Origin: Limnomonas spitsbergensis
Lineage: Eukaryota > Chlorophyta > Chlorophyceae > Chlamydomonadales
Assembly: GCA_037349105.1 (NCBI GenBank)
Contig: JAYJMM010000119.1
Span: 3,793,001-3,857,000, forward strand
DNA: 64,000 nt
Direction: 5' to 3'
Below are positions 35,201 to 46,413 of the stretch, one piece after another. Each line of letters begins with the position of its first letter. Positions within the stretch are counted from its first letter, which is position 1. The position numbers and the translations under genes are program-made. The notes under the pieces were generated by a model. The model was not told the DNA's origin, ran no database searches, and saw only the letters and a list, made by a program, of their open reading frames with translations.

Positions 35201-38200
35201 GGAGGTAACTGTGAAAAGTGATGAGCTGAGATTGGAGCGTTGTCCAAAAGGGGGGAGAGGCAGAGGGACCAGCCAGGCCAGCATAAAAGGAGAGGTGAGT
35301 AAAAGGCAAGGGGAGAAATGGAGAGGGCATTGTGAGGAAACGTCGGGCCGTGGTTGGCATGGAAACGTCCGACCTGGTGAAAACTACAGGGGATTGCAGT
35401 GGCTCTTGAAACAAAACCTGTGGCAATCGTAGGGATTGTTACAGCGTCAATGCACCTGCCCCCCAAACTCGTTGCGTTGGGCCAGGCAGTGCAGAACATA
35501 GATCAGGGAACAGAGATAACTACCGTCAAACCTAGGCAACACTAGTACCGTACTTCAGATGTGCTTTCCTCGAAATTAATACTGTTTAAAGCGTTTGTTA
35601 TGGATCGTCGGTGCCAGGTTTTCGGAAATCAAGAGCTTTGGCTGATGTTTTGCTCAAAGGTATAATTTAAATATAGAATAAATGGATACGGTTCACCAGG
35701 GAAGGCTTGTCAAATCTACTGTGACTAAGGGCAATAGGCCAAGCGTGTCATCACATGCGTGCAACTGAAAAAGGTCACAGTTCTGCACATAATTGGCGAA
35801 CCTGGGGATTGAAAAAATAAAGGAAGTCCAGAAAGACGCTTCGGATGTAGGTGAACCGTTGCCATTGTCATTGCTCCAGTGTAAGGGACCATCAGCATTT
35901 CCTGTTTCACTCTGTTTTGATATAAAGTAAATCAGTGCAATGAAACAGAAATTAATCAGAAATCATACAAAGGCCGGAAGACCAAAGCTGCCATGCCGAT
36001 CCGTGCGCTCAGGGAATCGTCAGCGATTCTACTTTTTGTCCTCTTTTATTTAAAATGGACATGTAGGAACATCCGTACAGTAAAAATGGACTAAAGAAAT
36101 CATGCTCAAGCCAGAAGTCCAGCACTGCCACTTCCACTGCTTGCATTCAGGGAAACGTCAACGGTCCCAGTCTATGAGCCACGAGCGTGCCAGCTGTCCC
36201 ACAGTGGCAAGCTGTACGTCTTGCACCACCTACTTAAGGTACCGTAGTGCAGGGCACAGAGCGCTGCTGGGCAAGACAGGGTTCTGCTGGTCGCTGGGCA
36301 AGACTGGGTACTGGGCAATGCTGGCAAGACTGGGCAGGACTAGGCACTGGGAGGAGGATTGGGAGGAGGGGCTCTGTTCGAGCTCTCAGCTCGTTTGTGG
36401 CCACATGTTCCGGGTTAAAGCCTTTCAGCACCCTGAATTTCAAAACCTGCTGAAGCGGTGGGAAACAATGCAGATTTGACTGCTTACCTTGACCTGTTTG
36501 TCTGATGTTTGCCACCTGCTTGTCCCCACATAATTTTGTAGCGTTGCCTGCCAAAATATCAAATGATCGAGAGCAACAGAGACGAGCGGCCCTTGCTGGA
36601 CGGCCCTCACACTGAAATCCAAGTTAACCCCACCCGCTCTTTGCGGCAACCATGAGCGTCGTGAATATGAAAGCTTGAGAATCGACAGCAATTCACCCAA
36701 AGCCAGCTCCACTGTCCTTTAAACCCTAACGTGGTCTCAAAGCTCACACACCTGGAAGCCTACCTGTGTGTGGTATCTCACAAGCATATCCTAGATCACT
36801 GGTAACAAATAAAATATTTACTCTCACAACCGGCATTCCTTCTCTGCTTTTGAAGGCCATCCGGCTGGAGGATGCCACAGACAAGGTCGTCCTAGTCAGC
36901 AACTATACTGAAGCCCTGGACCTTCTTGCCAAGGTGCGTCCCTACCCCCTCACTCCCCTGGCTCTGAAACCCCGACAAATTAAAGAAACGGTAATAGACG
37001 CCGGTTATTTGGTCGAAATGGGATGCTCCTTTCTTCCTCACCCTATAGCTTAGTTATATTTGCCTTTCGTTTGGTGATTGTAGGTTTTTTTGGCAGTATT
37101 AAGTGGTGGCATCATGGAGCATGCTGCACTTGTATCCGCTCTACCCTTCATTGTCTCAGCATGTCGAGTGTGCGCATGCCAAGCTGTATGACTGCCCCAG
37201 GTAAATTTTGAAATGTCCTCACAGATGTGCACTTGCAGCGGCTGGCAGTACCTCAGGCTGGATGGCTCCTGCAACAGCAGCAAGAGGCAACCTCTAGTGG
37301 ACAGATTCAACCTGGCATCGGTAGGTTCAACACATATTTGCGGAGCAATATATGATATTTGCGAAGCGATGTGTCCTCGGTCTACACATTCACTTCACAT
37401 GTGGCAGTTTGTTACATGAAACCGGTGACACAAAAGTACGGTGTATAACCAGAGTTTCTAACATTGCTCACACACCCCTCCACATGATCCAGGACCCCTC
37501 ATTTGTCCTGCTGCTGAGCTCGAAGGCGGGCGGTACCGGCCTGAACATCATTGGTGCTAATCGTCTGGTGCTGCTCGACCCAGGTGAATTCAAATTGGAG
37601 CTCAAATTCAGATTGGGTCCCCGACATCTAAAATGAAATCAGGGTTGTAATCTTTTCGCAAAGCTCATGACCTGTCTGCTGCAAATTGGAACTCAGCCAG
37701 TGATGCCCAAGGGCCACGGCCTGCGCATCGCGTGGGAATTCAAATCTTTACTCACGGCTCCTCCTGGCTTTATCTGCCTGCTGCAGATTGGAACCCAGCC
37801 AATGATGCACAGGCCATGGCCCGGGTGTGGCGTGAGGGTCAGCTCAAGCCGGTGTGGATCTACAGGATGTTGACCACCGGCAGCATTGAGGAAAAGGTGG
37901 CTGGAATAGCAGGGTAGGAATTCAGGAGTCAGACAGAAGCTGGAGGATTATGTTAGGATTCCATAGTAGATGGGTAGATCCTGAAGGACCAGGGAAGGAT
38001 TCCAGAACCTAGACAGAAGTTGGAAGATAAGGGGATGATTCTGGAAGTTGGACAGAAGCTGGAAGATACATGAAGTACTCCATAAGTTAGTCTTCTGGGT
38101 ATGACTTGAGAAGCTGGATTGAAGCGTGAAGATCCTGGTAGGATTCCAGAGGCTGCACATAATATGCAATTTTAGGGTGCAATTCCAGAAGCAGACAGAA

Positions 38201-40696
38201 GCTGTTATATCTGGGTAGGATTTGAGAAGCTAGTCAGAAGTTGGAAGATCTTCAGGTTAGGGTTACAGAGTGTAGGCAGAGGCTGTTAGATCCAGGTAGG
38301 ATCCCAGAAGCAGCACAGAAGCTGGTAGCTCAGTGTAAGATTCCAGAAGTAGGACATAAGTTCCTTAATCTATTTGTTTTCCGGTTCACTCTGCCTGGCC
38401 CTTTCTGAAGATGTTTGAGTAGATGTGTGGACACTGTACTACAGAAGGAAGGGAATGGCTGTCAGCAAGTGCACAAAATAGCCCTGGGGGTGAACAAGCC
38501 AAGAATTTGTACTACAAACCCATCCATTACTGCACCACATGTATCAATGCCACACTATTTTTGCTACCCTCTCGCACCTGCAGAAAGTTGTTTGATTTGT
38601 TTGGGGGTACCAACGCCCCCCCCATCCTCCTTGCACTAGGTGTATCAACGGCAGCTGTCAAAGATGGGTCTTTCCCGGTCTGTGGTCGACAAGGAGGATG
38701 AGACGGCAGGCGGCGGGGCGGCTGAGGTGCAGAAATTCAGTGCTGACGAGCTCAAGTCGCTTTTCAAGGTGTGCAGGGTCGACAATCCTTGATTTTACGT
38801 GATTATCATTAGCATGAAATCTCCCCTTCAATACTTTTCTACTCCCGCTTGCAGACTTAAATTTGTAATTACATGTTAGCGGATATTCAACCGGACCTGA
38901 ACAACAGGCTTGGAAGGGAGGTTGTGGATCTTTCCCCTTCAGACAATGCCGAAGACCCAGGTCTCTACATTCCCTGCTTTTACCGGCAATTTTGAAGCAG
39001 TTGAGATGTGTACAGACTTTTTGAGGAGAGAAGAAGGTTGAGGAGTAGAGAAGAGGCTGCGTCTTTCAGGGATAGGAGGGTTGTGGAAAAAGAGACATGG
39101 GCCGATGATGCCATGGTGCTACAATTAGAGGCTGAAGATGCTGGTTCAGCTTTTAGGTGAAGTACAAGAGCAGGTGTGTCACCCACCACGTCATCAAATG
39201 CAGCTGGCTGGGCCTGTCAGCACTGTATAACCCTTTCCCCTTACCCTGGCTCTACTGGGTCTAATTTGGGGTGGAACAGGGGAGCAGGTATGACACCTAC
39301 CACGTCAACAAATGCAGCTGACTGCATGGACATGCGTTCCAATTATGGGTTAAGCACTTAAGCCTGACTCCTGCCCTGACTCTGCAGGTTCCGCTCAAGT
39401 TGGATTGAGGGAGCAGGTGTAGCACACAACACCCCATCAAATGCAGCCTTGGCCTGTCATTCATGGATTAATCTGCCTCTGTTGTTTTTGCATTCAGGTG
39501 GAGAAGGGTAGCAGGTGTGACACACACCGCGCCATCAAATGCAGCTGCCTAGGCCTGCCAGCCGACATGAAGATCAAAGCGGACGCTGAAGTGGCGCGAA
39601 AGCTAAAGAGGCAGCAGCAACAGGAGCAGCAGCAGCAGCAGAGAGGCAGGGTCTCTGGCAGCTGTGGCGCTGGTGGCAGCGAGGTGCGGAAATAGAAGCG
39701 GGAACTAAACTATGAACTCTCAAAGAGGTTTTCACACTAAAATTGCAGCCGAAGGGCTAACGCAAGCAATGTTGCTGCAGGGTGCGCCCTCCTCTGCATG
39801 CGCAATGGCGGTGGCATCCGGGGGAGGCGGCGAGAAGCCGATAGCGGCGCTGGATGCCGGTGTCAGGGAGTGGGCGCACTTGGTGGACCCAGCCCTGACA
39901 CCTGATGCAGTGTGGCGGCACATCCCCCCGCCTTTCATCAAAAGGTATGTGGAGTACACATCTGGAGAACCTATTCATTAGTACGGATAAATCCAACGCT
40001 ACTTGTTTTCGGGGTTTTCAACTTTCACGTACAATTCAGCTGCACAGCGGGCTACAGCCATTGGTGCCTGGTGCAGCAAGGGCAATTGCTGCTTGGGCAA
40101 TTGGACGTAGGCCAATCCAGGTTTGGTTGGTTCCTGTCTGTCCAATATCCAGTAGTGGATACCTGGCAGCCCTCAAAATATGATATGATGCGCACTTCCC
40201 TAAACATGGTTGATGGTTCTTTTGATTGCTCATTGGCCCCTGATGCAGCAAGCTTGCTCCATGACACCGTGAACCAAGTCCTAAAATATGCCCTTACAAT
40301 TCTTGACCCTGCCCGCCTAACCTACTGTATCAGTGCGGCCATACATTGTTTTGGGGGAATATTCAGGGTTTCCACTGGTCCTGGGAGCGGGTCCCTCGGC
40401 CCTGAAAGAGAAGGACATGCACATCCCAGAGGAAGAAAAGAGATTGGGAGGAGACAGGCCGCCCATTTTCGAATGGGGTGCCTCGTTGCCTTTCTTATCC
40501 GTACCCTCCATCATATTATTCATATGGATACCGGTGTTTCCTTCTTTTCAGGTTTGTCACCTTCGTATTCTCGGACCATTTGCTAGACCCTGACATCAAA
40601 GGGAAGGCCATACACGAGGCAAGGGGCAGCGAAGAGGAGGAGGAGGAGGAGGAGAAAGGGGATGATATGCGGGAAGAAGAGGACTGGGATGAATGA
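23285..40696 (+). CDS. RAD54: RAD54-type SNF2-family recombination ATPase, 23 exons
   Basis: Swi2/Snf2 dsDNA translocase that works with RAD51 in homologous recombination. Exons: 23285-23599, 23899-24089, 24405-24474, 24652-24747, 25234-25335, 25951-26033, 26317-26423, 26864-27006, 28034-28132, 28817-28905, 29172-29283, 29829-29930, 30617-30843, 36703-36772, 36856-36933, 37160-37200, 37239-37320, 37493-37583, 37787-37896, 38640-38768, 39498-39683, 39781-39944, 40552-40696. All phases agree, giving 943 residues against about 750-910 in the family. Visible features are the N-terminal '[13 protein letters not shown]' block, Walker A 'DGMGLGKT', Ia 'LILCPSSLV', 'DEAH' (RAD54 usually has DEGH), 'LLTGTPVQN', '[15 protein letters not shown]', '[18 protein letters not shown]', '[20 protein letters not shown]', 'CDTHRAIKC' and an acidic C-terminus. 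Exon 13 carries a Gly/Ser-rich insert. The acceptor of exon 14 is weak. Intron 3 is GC-AG. Intron 13 (5.9 kb) hosts a transposon, yet the frame stays intact. Confidence 0.9.
24560..24604 (+). repeat. Decayed copy of the start of RAD54 exon 4 inside intron 3
   Basis: The segment 'GGTGGAGGGTGTGCGCT' with its preceding CTACT acceptor-like bases closely matches 24,646-24,690 (acceptor plus first codons of exon 4). The exon copy in use is the downstream one. Confidence 0.6.
26105..26245 (+). repeat. Decayed copies of RAD54 exon 7 inside intron 6
   Basis: 26,108-26,140 resembles the acceptor and first codons of exon 7 (CTCACAGGCTCAGGGACACAC against CTCGCAGGGTCAAGGACACC). 26,196-26,240 resembles the following codons (TGGAAGAAGGGGGTCCTTCC against TGGAAGAAGGGCGGTCCTCC). 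The working exon is 26,317-26,423. Confidence 0.55.
26907..27532 (+). repeat. RAD54 motif-III exon end followed by five decayed tandem copies
   Basis: The end of exon 8 plus its donor (26,961-27,013, encoding [10 protein letters not shown]) recurs in intron 8 at about 27,098-27,144, 27,163-27,214, 27,291-27,335, 27,343-27,450 and 27,478-27,532. The 27,343-27,450 copy extends back over the 'KNGSSQISL' codons and is the best preserved. The others have lost frame or donor. None is needed for the protein. Confidence 0.75.
28325..28615 (+). repeat. Two-copy ~140-bp tandem duplication in RAD54 intron 9
   Basis: The block holding 'GATTTGCAAAGCAACACCT', followed by a CACCAGCGACCTGTTGACAGCAGC segment, recurs about 130-145 bp later in diverged form (GATTTGCCAAGCGGCACCT, then CACCAGTTACCTATTGATAGCAGC). 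Confidence 0.55.
30910..31087 (+). repeat. Left 178-bp TIR
   Basis: Reverse complement of 34,907-35,084. The outer end begins GTATCGGGGTCCCCAGT. Confidence 0.85.
31523..31760 (+). repeat. Direct repeat of ~58 bp, two copies
   Basis: 'TGCAAGTTTTCCTGAG' followed by 'CTGTTCTGAAATCCATCATG' occurs near 31,535-31,590 and again near 31,703-31,760, inside the transposon and downstream of its antisense gene. Confidence 0.7.
31785..34676 (-). CDS. Unrecognised spliced gene carried antisense by the intron-13 transposon
   Basis: Phase-compatible exons in translation order are 34,065-34,131, 33,552-33,962, 33,166-33,387, 32,447-32,638 and 31,785-32,186 (stop). One or more 5' exons lie within 34,150-34,676, but I could not join them cleanly. 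Products include a helix-rich block ('[20 protein letters not shown]'), a basic block ('[20 protein letters not shown]') and a Gln/Met/His-rich C-terminus encoded by CAG-type repeats. No DDE, zinc-finger or SWIM motif could be recognised, so a transposase is neither shown nor excluded. Alternatives are a captured host gene fragment or the element's own accessory gene. Confidence 0.45.
32729..32890. repeat. 21-bp minisatellite, ~7 copies
   Basis: The unit 'GGGTAAAGCATGCAGCTGCGA' and variants repeat at 21-bp steps, so it reads as a 7-residue peptide on both strands. It lies in an intron of the antisense transposon gene. Confidence 0.85.
34907..35084 (-). repeat. Right 178-bp TIR
   Basis: Reverse complement of 30,910-31,087. 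It is followed by the CCACACGG duplication at 35,085-35,092. Confidence 0.85.
35093..35275 (+). repeat. ~90-bp tandem duplication just outside the right TIR
   Basis: Two diverged copies, each ending GGGGGGAGAGGCAGAGGGA CCAGC and each containing GCCACT, a GGTA(G/A)CTGT segment and AAAAGTGA, at about 35,098-35,188 and 35,189-35,273. Confidence 0.7.
37670..37740 (+). repeat. Decayed copy of RAD54 exon 19 inside intron 18
   Basis: CTGCTGCAAATTGGAACTCAGCCAGTGATG followed by a CAAGGGCCACGGCC segment mirrors the acceptor and first codons of exon 19 at 37,779-37,835 (ATTGGAACCCAGCCAATGATG). The upstream copy lacks the AG acceptor (CAA in place of CAG). Confidence 0.7.
37920..38360 (+). repeat. Degenerate ~45-50-bp repeats in RAD54 intron 19
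   Basis: Variants of 'AGGATTCCAGAAGC' then 'GACAGAAGCTGGAAGAT' recur about nine times. The unit is poorly conserved. Confidence 0.7.
39150..39565 (+). repeat. Four tandem copies of the RAD54 'CDTHRAIKC' exon start
   Basis: AGCAGGTGTG-type starts followed by ATCAAATGCAGC recur near 39,165-39,210, 39,272-39,320, 39,410-39,455 and 39,510-39,560, at about 110-140-bp spacing. Only the last (39,498 onward) has an intact acceptor and frame leading into the exon. The first is also nearly readable. Confidence 0.75.
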
Positions 40697-42187
40697 TAAA
40701 TAACCTCATGTCGTTGAACAAACGTTATGGCATAGCCTCCTCTTGCAGGTCACAATGACTGCATCTTAACTCTTTAGTGGCAGATGGAAGGAGGCCCATC
40801 AGATTTTGATGGAGGCTACCGGTATCATTCGGTTTTCAGAACAACTGTGTCCTAAGGCTGAAAGATTGGGAACGTGTTTACCGCTCGTCTCTGGACTTCT
40901 GATCATTGCCAGCCCAGCTGATGTTCGTGATCATTCTCCCCCTCCTTCTCAGTATTAAACGAGGGTGTTCAGAACGGCCCCCTTTAGATTGTCCCAACGG
41001 CAATACCCCTTTACGGTGGACTCAAGTCTGGTCTCAGGACCACCAAGATCTGATCCAACATATTTTGCATATCCGGGCTGCCACCTGTACGTGAGGTGGA
41101 TCTGCCTAGTACTCATTGAGATAACCGTGCACATCCTTCTGAAGCCTGAGGTTAGGGGGGGGAGGCTATCGTCCACCGTTTCCGCAGAAGTTGCGGGGAG
41201 ACGTAGACATGAATGATCCTCTGGTCAGCTAGATAAGATCCTTGGCTTGGCCTTTTTGATGTGGCAAGCCTCCCACATTTTATTTAAAATCCATTCCTCC
41301 AGCAAGAAACAACCCTTGGCTGGGAGATCTTGTGCTCACAATGGACCGAAATTGTCACATTAAGACCCCATATTGGCAGTCCCATGTTTACAATCCATTG
41401 ATTCTATCAGTGAAGGAGCCCTTCTTCGCAGGGATCCTGTGCCCGATATTAGGCTCCAGCCATCACAACTCACTTCTAAGGAATCTGAGGAGCACGCCAT
41501 GGTGCCGATATGGCATTACCGGTATGGCAACACCGCCAAGCTTGCCAACATACGTTGGTGCACAGTAACATGCCTCCTCTCCCTAATCCCTCTCCTGGTG
41601 CCCTGCATGGTGTGACACTGCTGGAGCATGGCATGTCCTACTTGGAAACTGTCAAGTCAACAGCATTGGGGGATGGCGGTGTGGTAACCAGCGGGCATTT
41701 GAAGAGTATGAACATACCCTACTCTGTCCCGGCCTAATTCAAAACATAACTATGAAACAACTCAGTCCATAACATAACAACCACCAATACCTGCACAGGG
41801 TCACTCGGGCAAAGCGCCACACAAACACTCAATTGGAAGAGATATAAATTATATTCCGGTAGAAAGCTGGTGCAAAATGGGTCATGCATTTTGACAGCCA
41901 AGTAGAAGAAAAAAACCAATCATCAAAGATAAGCATTTTACATAACACTTCTTGCGGAGGCCACAACCTTTTAAAAACTGCAAGCGGGCTGCAAGGTTCA
42001 AACATCAGTTTAATATGCATGGCAATATTGAGGGTTGGACAACAAACATAATCAGTATGGAGAGGATACGATGCATTGATGAAATAATAATTTGTGCACA
42101 TGGATGCATCAGCAAAAACGAAGGGTTATCGCCTTCTTGTTCGGTTTGGTAACTTGTTGTTGGCATCTTCAAGCCCCTCTTCAATTA
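40697..42187. other. Convergent intergenic region between RAD54 and SNAPC1-like 3' ends
   Basis: It must contain both 3' ends and poly(A) sites. No further gene is supported. TACCGGTA-type words occur near 40,817 and 41,517. Confidence 0.5.
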
Positions 42188-45100
42188 TCACTCCCCCCCC
42201 TCATCCTCATTAGACTCCAGCTGCATCCCAGCCTTGATCCGGGCTGCCGCTATTTCAGCCATAAGTTGATCAGCAATGCTAAATTGTGCCAAGGCAAGAT
42301 TATACTCATCATCATCCGCATCGGCAGCAACTTTGGCGCCGTCAGTACTTCCCTCTGGCAAACTAGGGTCCACCGTTGAGGGTTGATTGACGTATGGCGA
42401 CACTGTGGTGGTGTCCCCAGCCTGTGCCTCCTCAATGCATTGGCTCTGACCAGAGTGTATACCCCGTGCCACTTCCCGCCCATCGATCCATATCCCTAGT
42501 TTGGTGCCCCCTCTCTTTGGAGGTTGACGTCCTTCCAGGAGGCAGGCCACCGCATCGTGATTGATGCCCCCCCGGGTCCTGGCAGCGAGTTCCTCATCCA
42601 CCACAATTGACTGCTTCCATCTTGTCGACTTGAGGCCGCAGTGCCTGACAAATGCAGCCATGCCAAACGCTGGGTGCTCAGGGTGACATCCAGTGCAGAA
42701 GCAAGACACTGTGAGAGGTGTCTCCAACGACAGCAGTCCTGGCTTGAGGTTGCACCAGACCATCACCAGATCACTGGCAGCAGGCAGATCGTGACCAACC
42801 TCTGTGCTAGGGTCCTTCTCAGCATTTGACCTGCCTTCGATGGATTCAGTTTGGACTCTATCTTGCCTCAGATGCAATTCTTCTTCATGAGCCGGTTCCT
42901 CTGACGAGCTATCATGACTTGATGGAACAACGTCGGATGTGGTAGGATGCTGAATAGAAGGCTCCGTATCGCTTGCGCTGTCAATATGTGTAGAAAGACG
43001 TTGTCCCCGGAGGTGATCTGTGGAAAGGATGTTTCAAGAATCAGCGTCATCAATATTTAAGTGACGAAATCCAGAGATTCTAAAACGCAGCCCCAAAACG
43101 GCGTTGGGGAACATAAAAGGGGACCCCAAATAAAGGGGTAACTTAATTCATGGTGAAATCTGTGCCTCAGCAACTTACCACTACCAGGATGTAAAAAGCA
43201 TAGCTAGATAAGCAAACAATACTGTACCTGTACCAGTTGCTGCATTCGCCTTGAAGAAGCCGACACCGTTGAAGCTTGGCATGTCATCCCCGTCGTCCTC
43301 ATCCATGACATGAGAGGGAGCACTGCCTACCAATAGCCCAGACGGCCCGGGGAGACGCGGCGTGCTGCCGGACTGCTGCTGCTGCAAAACCTGATCTTGT
43401 TGGATCAGATTGGAATGTGTGGCAAGCCACGAACCAGTCACGTTCAGAGTCTCCTGGCGACGTGCTTGGTGTCTGAGAAAAACATCAGCTGCATGTCCTG
43501 TGAGTCCGGCAGGCACGTCCCTATGCATGAAAAACAGTACAGGAACAAAGGCAATTAATTTGTTATCTCAACAGAGTGAATGTTACGGGAAGGTTTAGAA
43601 GAAGGCAACAAGAAAACAGTATAACCCATGACTCACTCGTCCGGCAGTGTCGCCCGCAGCTGTTGCCGGATGATGTCCCCTGTTACGCCACCCACAAAAG
43701 GTCTTTCCACATTCCTTGGAGGGGCCCCTCCATCGCTAAGCTCATGAGGTCCATCTGCGTTAGATTGGCAATCACGATGATCATATTGCCAAATGGATAC
43801 ATGCAAGCTTCTAAAGATTGATTGCCATGTATTCACAGGGCATCACCTGGAGTCTCCACAATACTTTGCGGGGTCTCTACATTTATTCCGTTTTCGATGT
43901 GCACTCAGCATTTCAAATTTCAATTTCCCACCTTCGTTGGTGGGACGGAGCTTCTGTTTCAGGCGGCGAGCAGGCGGCTTAATCTGAGGTAGTAATTCCT
44001 GTTGAACGGAGCGTGCTCTTTTCTCAGTCTGCGCTTGCAACTCCTTAGCGAAGTCGGCAGGAAACAGCATCTCTGGCAGGGGGGGCGCGGCAGAAGTGAT
44101 GCGATCTGGCTGGAACATAAGCGGACGGCTCTCATGGTAAGCATCACATGCATGCTGCAGACGCTTGAAATCTGTCAGGGACTTGAGATCAGACCTGCAT
44201 GCAACAGAAGAAGTTTAAAAATGACCCCTGAACTTAATTTGAAATACACATGACATCAGGGCATATCATGCAATCTGACACCAAAACTTCAGTGTTCTAA
44301 CATTTCCGGCCAAAGCGGTAGATAAGGTTCAAGTTTCACATAAGCAAGTAACTTCTATCAATCATCCGCCATAATTGTCACGCATTCATAAACAAGCAGC
44401 GCGTCATCACCATGAGGAAGAAATAAATGATACCGCTGGCACTCTTAAAGTGTTATGTTCTGCTGCAAGACTTGACTGCATGAGTGCAGTCCTCCATGTG
44501 CCTTAAACGCTTGTATCACCATCTCACCGAATGTGGAAGAGCGCATCGCGTAGAGCTCTATTCTCCATCAGAAAGGAGTTGATAGTTAAGCCGCTGGACA
44601 TCTGACCGCGTTGACGGACAGTTCCCCCAACTTGGTCAGGCTTCCAGGTGCCAGTGGGCGGAAGTCTTGCAGCACCCACCAGGAAGACATTGTTGCGCCA
44701 CAGGACCTGAACAGCAGCCATCCGGGTCCAGGTTGAACAGCAAGCCTGGAATGCACCCAGCACCAGGATAAAAATCCCTAGCGCTGGCCTGCAGCATGAA
44801 CGGGACATCACTGGAGCCTGCAGACCTGCAGACCCTTTAGCTTGCCAGCATCAACATCATCAGTATATCACTAACCTGCAGTATCTTGATGGCCTCCAGT
44901 GCACCGCTTGCCTTGAGGTCAGGGACGATTCCAGCCAGCACGTCAAGGAGCTCCAAAGGCAAGTAAATGTTGACGGGAGGCTGACTGCGGTCCTGGGTCT
45001 GGTACAGGCAGTACAAAGTGTAGATGGCACCGATACATATCGCTAGCGGCGGAAGATTTTGCTCCTGCTGGTGCTGAGACGTATCCTGGGGTATGCCAGG

Positions 45101-46096
45101 CTCATCCTGGGGCTCTCTGGTGCCTGCAGCAGAAAGGGCTAGAGACATGAGTACATGACAGTGCGCAAAAGAAATCCGGAACTGATGTATATGGCCATTT
45201 AAACAAGCATGAAGGGGAGTGTGAACACTTGCTGATGAATATCTTAGCCCAACGGCGCTCAGCACAATCATAAAAATAACGTACCAGGAAGGGTGCCATT
45301 TTGATCGCTATTGTTCACATCAAGCGCAGGACTGGAATGGGCCTCCGGAACCACTTTACTGGGGGCTGAGGCTGCCACAGCATGGACGTCCAATGTCGTT
45401 GTATCGATCCCATGCGAATGCATGAAGTTGAAGAGATCCTCCAGCTCCTGCATCAGTGCTGCCTGATCTGATGAGGCGCCCTCGGTGGATGGGGGCCTGT
45501 CAGCCATGCTACCATCTGACGCATCCTTGTGCAGGCCCTCCGCTGTGCCCTGTCCAGCTGCCTGCCCCGGGGCTCCATGGAGCTGCTGAGCCTCGTCCTC
45601 AAGATTCTGTTGCTCAGGATTCACCACCGGGCATTGGCTGTCCAGCCTATTCAAAGCAGCAGAGTAAAGCAGCTGCACATGGCTGGCAGAGTTGGATCTC
45701 CCCGCATCAGCCTGTGGTGAAAATCAAGGTTGCGAAAAAAACTGAGTGCAAGGATCTGGCTAAATCATGCAAGTGGCCATACTCCCATGCAAAAGGCCAT
45801 ACTCCCATGCGACAACATAGTCGACCGCCTGCTAGGCGTATGTGGAAGTACCTGATGAACAAAGCTAAATCTCAGTTGCGACCACACGTTCTTGAATGTC
45901 TTGAGGTTGCACTCTTTCCCATGCTGTACAACCTCCAGAGATGGAAAGAATATCCGGCCAGGGGTTATAACACGATGAAGGCACAAATATGAAAATCAAT
46001 GCGTTTGCTTACCTGCAAGTAGAAACTGTCAATGAGGAGATTAACGTCGTATTCGCAAGAAGTGGAGGCGACGCTGTCAGCTAGTCTGCCATCCAT
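42188..46096 (-). CDS. SNAPC1: SNAPC1/SNAP43-like snRNA-activating complex subunit with C-terminal extension
   Basis: SNAPc binds the proximal sequence element and drives snRNA transcription. Exons in translation order: 46013-46096, 45852-45923, 45285-45711, 44876-45123, 44528-44706, 43847-44194, 43637-43810, 43228-43520, 42188-43017. Phases agree and give 884 residues. SNAPC1 features are the N-terminal 'DVNLLIDSFYLQ', 'TFKNVWSQLRFSFVHQ', 'IGAIYTLYCLYQTQ' with 'PPVNIYLPLELLDVL', and 'VLWRNNVFLVGAARL'. An acidic, Gln-rich insert (about residues 75-190) separates the first blocks. Known SNAPC1 proteins are about 370 residues. Here a long extension ends in a cysteine-bearing block ('VSCFCTGC' … 'FVRHCGLKSTRWKQSIVV') that resembles SAND/TDBD-type DNA- or co-repressor-binding modules, then an acidic tail. 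A separate downstream gene cannot be excluded, but no internal stop or new start is forced. Confidence 0.7.
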
Positions 46097-46413
46097 GTGA
46101 CGTCAGTCTAGGTCTGATTATGTCAACTATTGACACAGTCGTTGAATACTCATGCAAATGGAACTGCGTCCTCGATGAGGAGAACAGAATGATAGGCACC
46201 CCTGGTAGGCACTGGACCCTGGGGAAATAAACCCTACTGGCGAACCCGTTTTCAAAATAGTGAAAAAGGCCTCACTTGGGCTACTGACGACGTTCGTAAC
46301 GACACCGACAAGGCGGCACATTTCGTTCCTATTTGACACGACTATCATATATTGGCATGCCATCCAGATCTGAGCTTTCGTGATCCATCGTCGGCAGCAG
46401 CCACATCAAGGCA
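46097..46413. promoter_or_regulatory. Shared 317-bp upstream region of SNAPC1-like and NUP88
   Basis: The two genes start head-to-head, so this interval must hold both transcription starts. A TGACGTCA-like word (GTGACGTCAGTC) lies at about 46,097-46,108 next to the SNAPC1-like start. No clear TATA box was seen. Confidence 0.45.
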
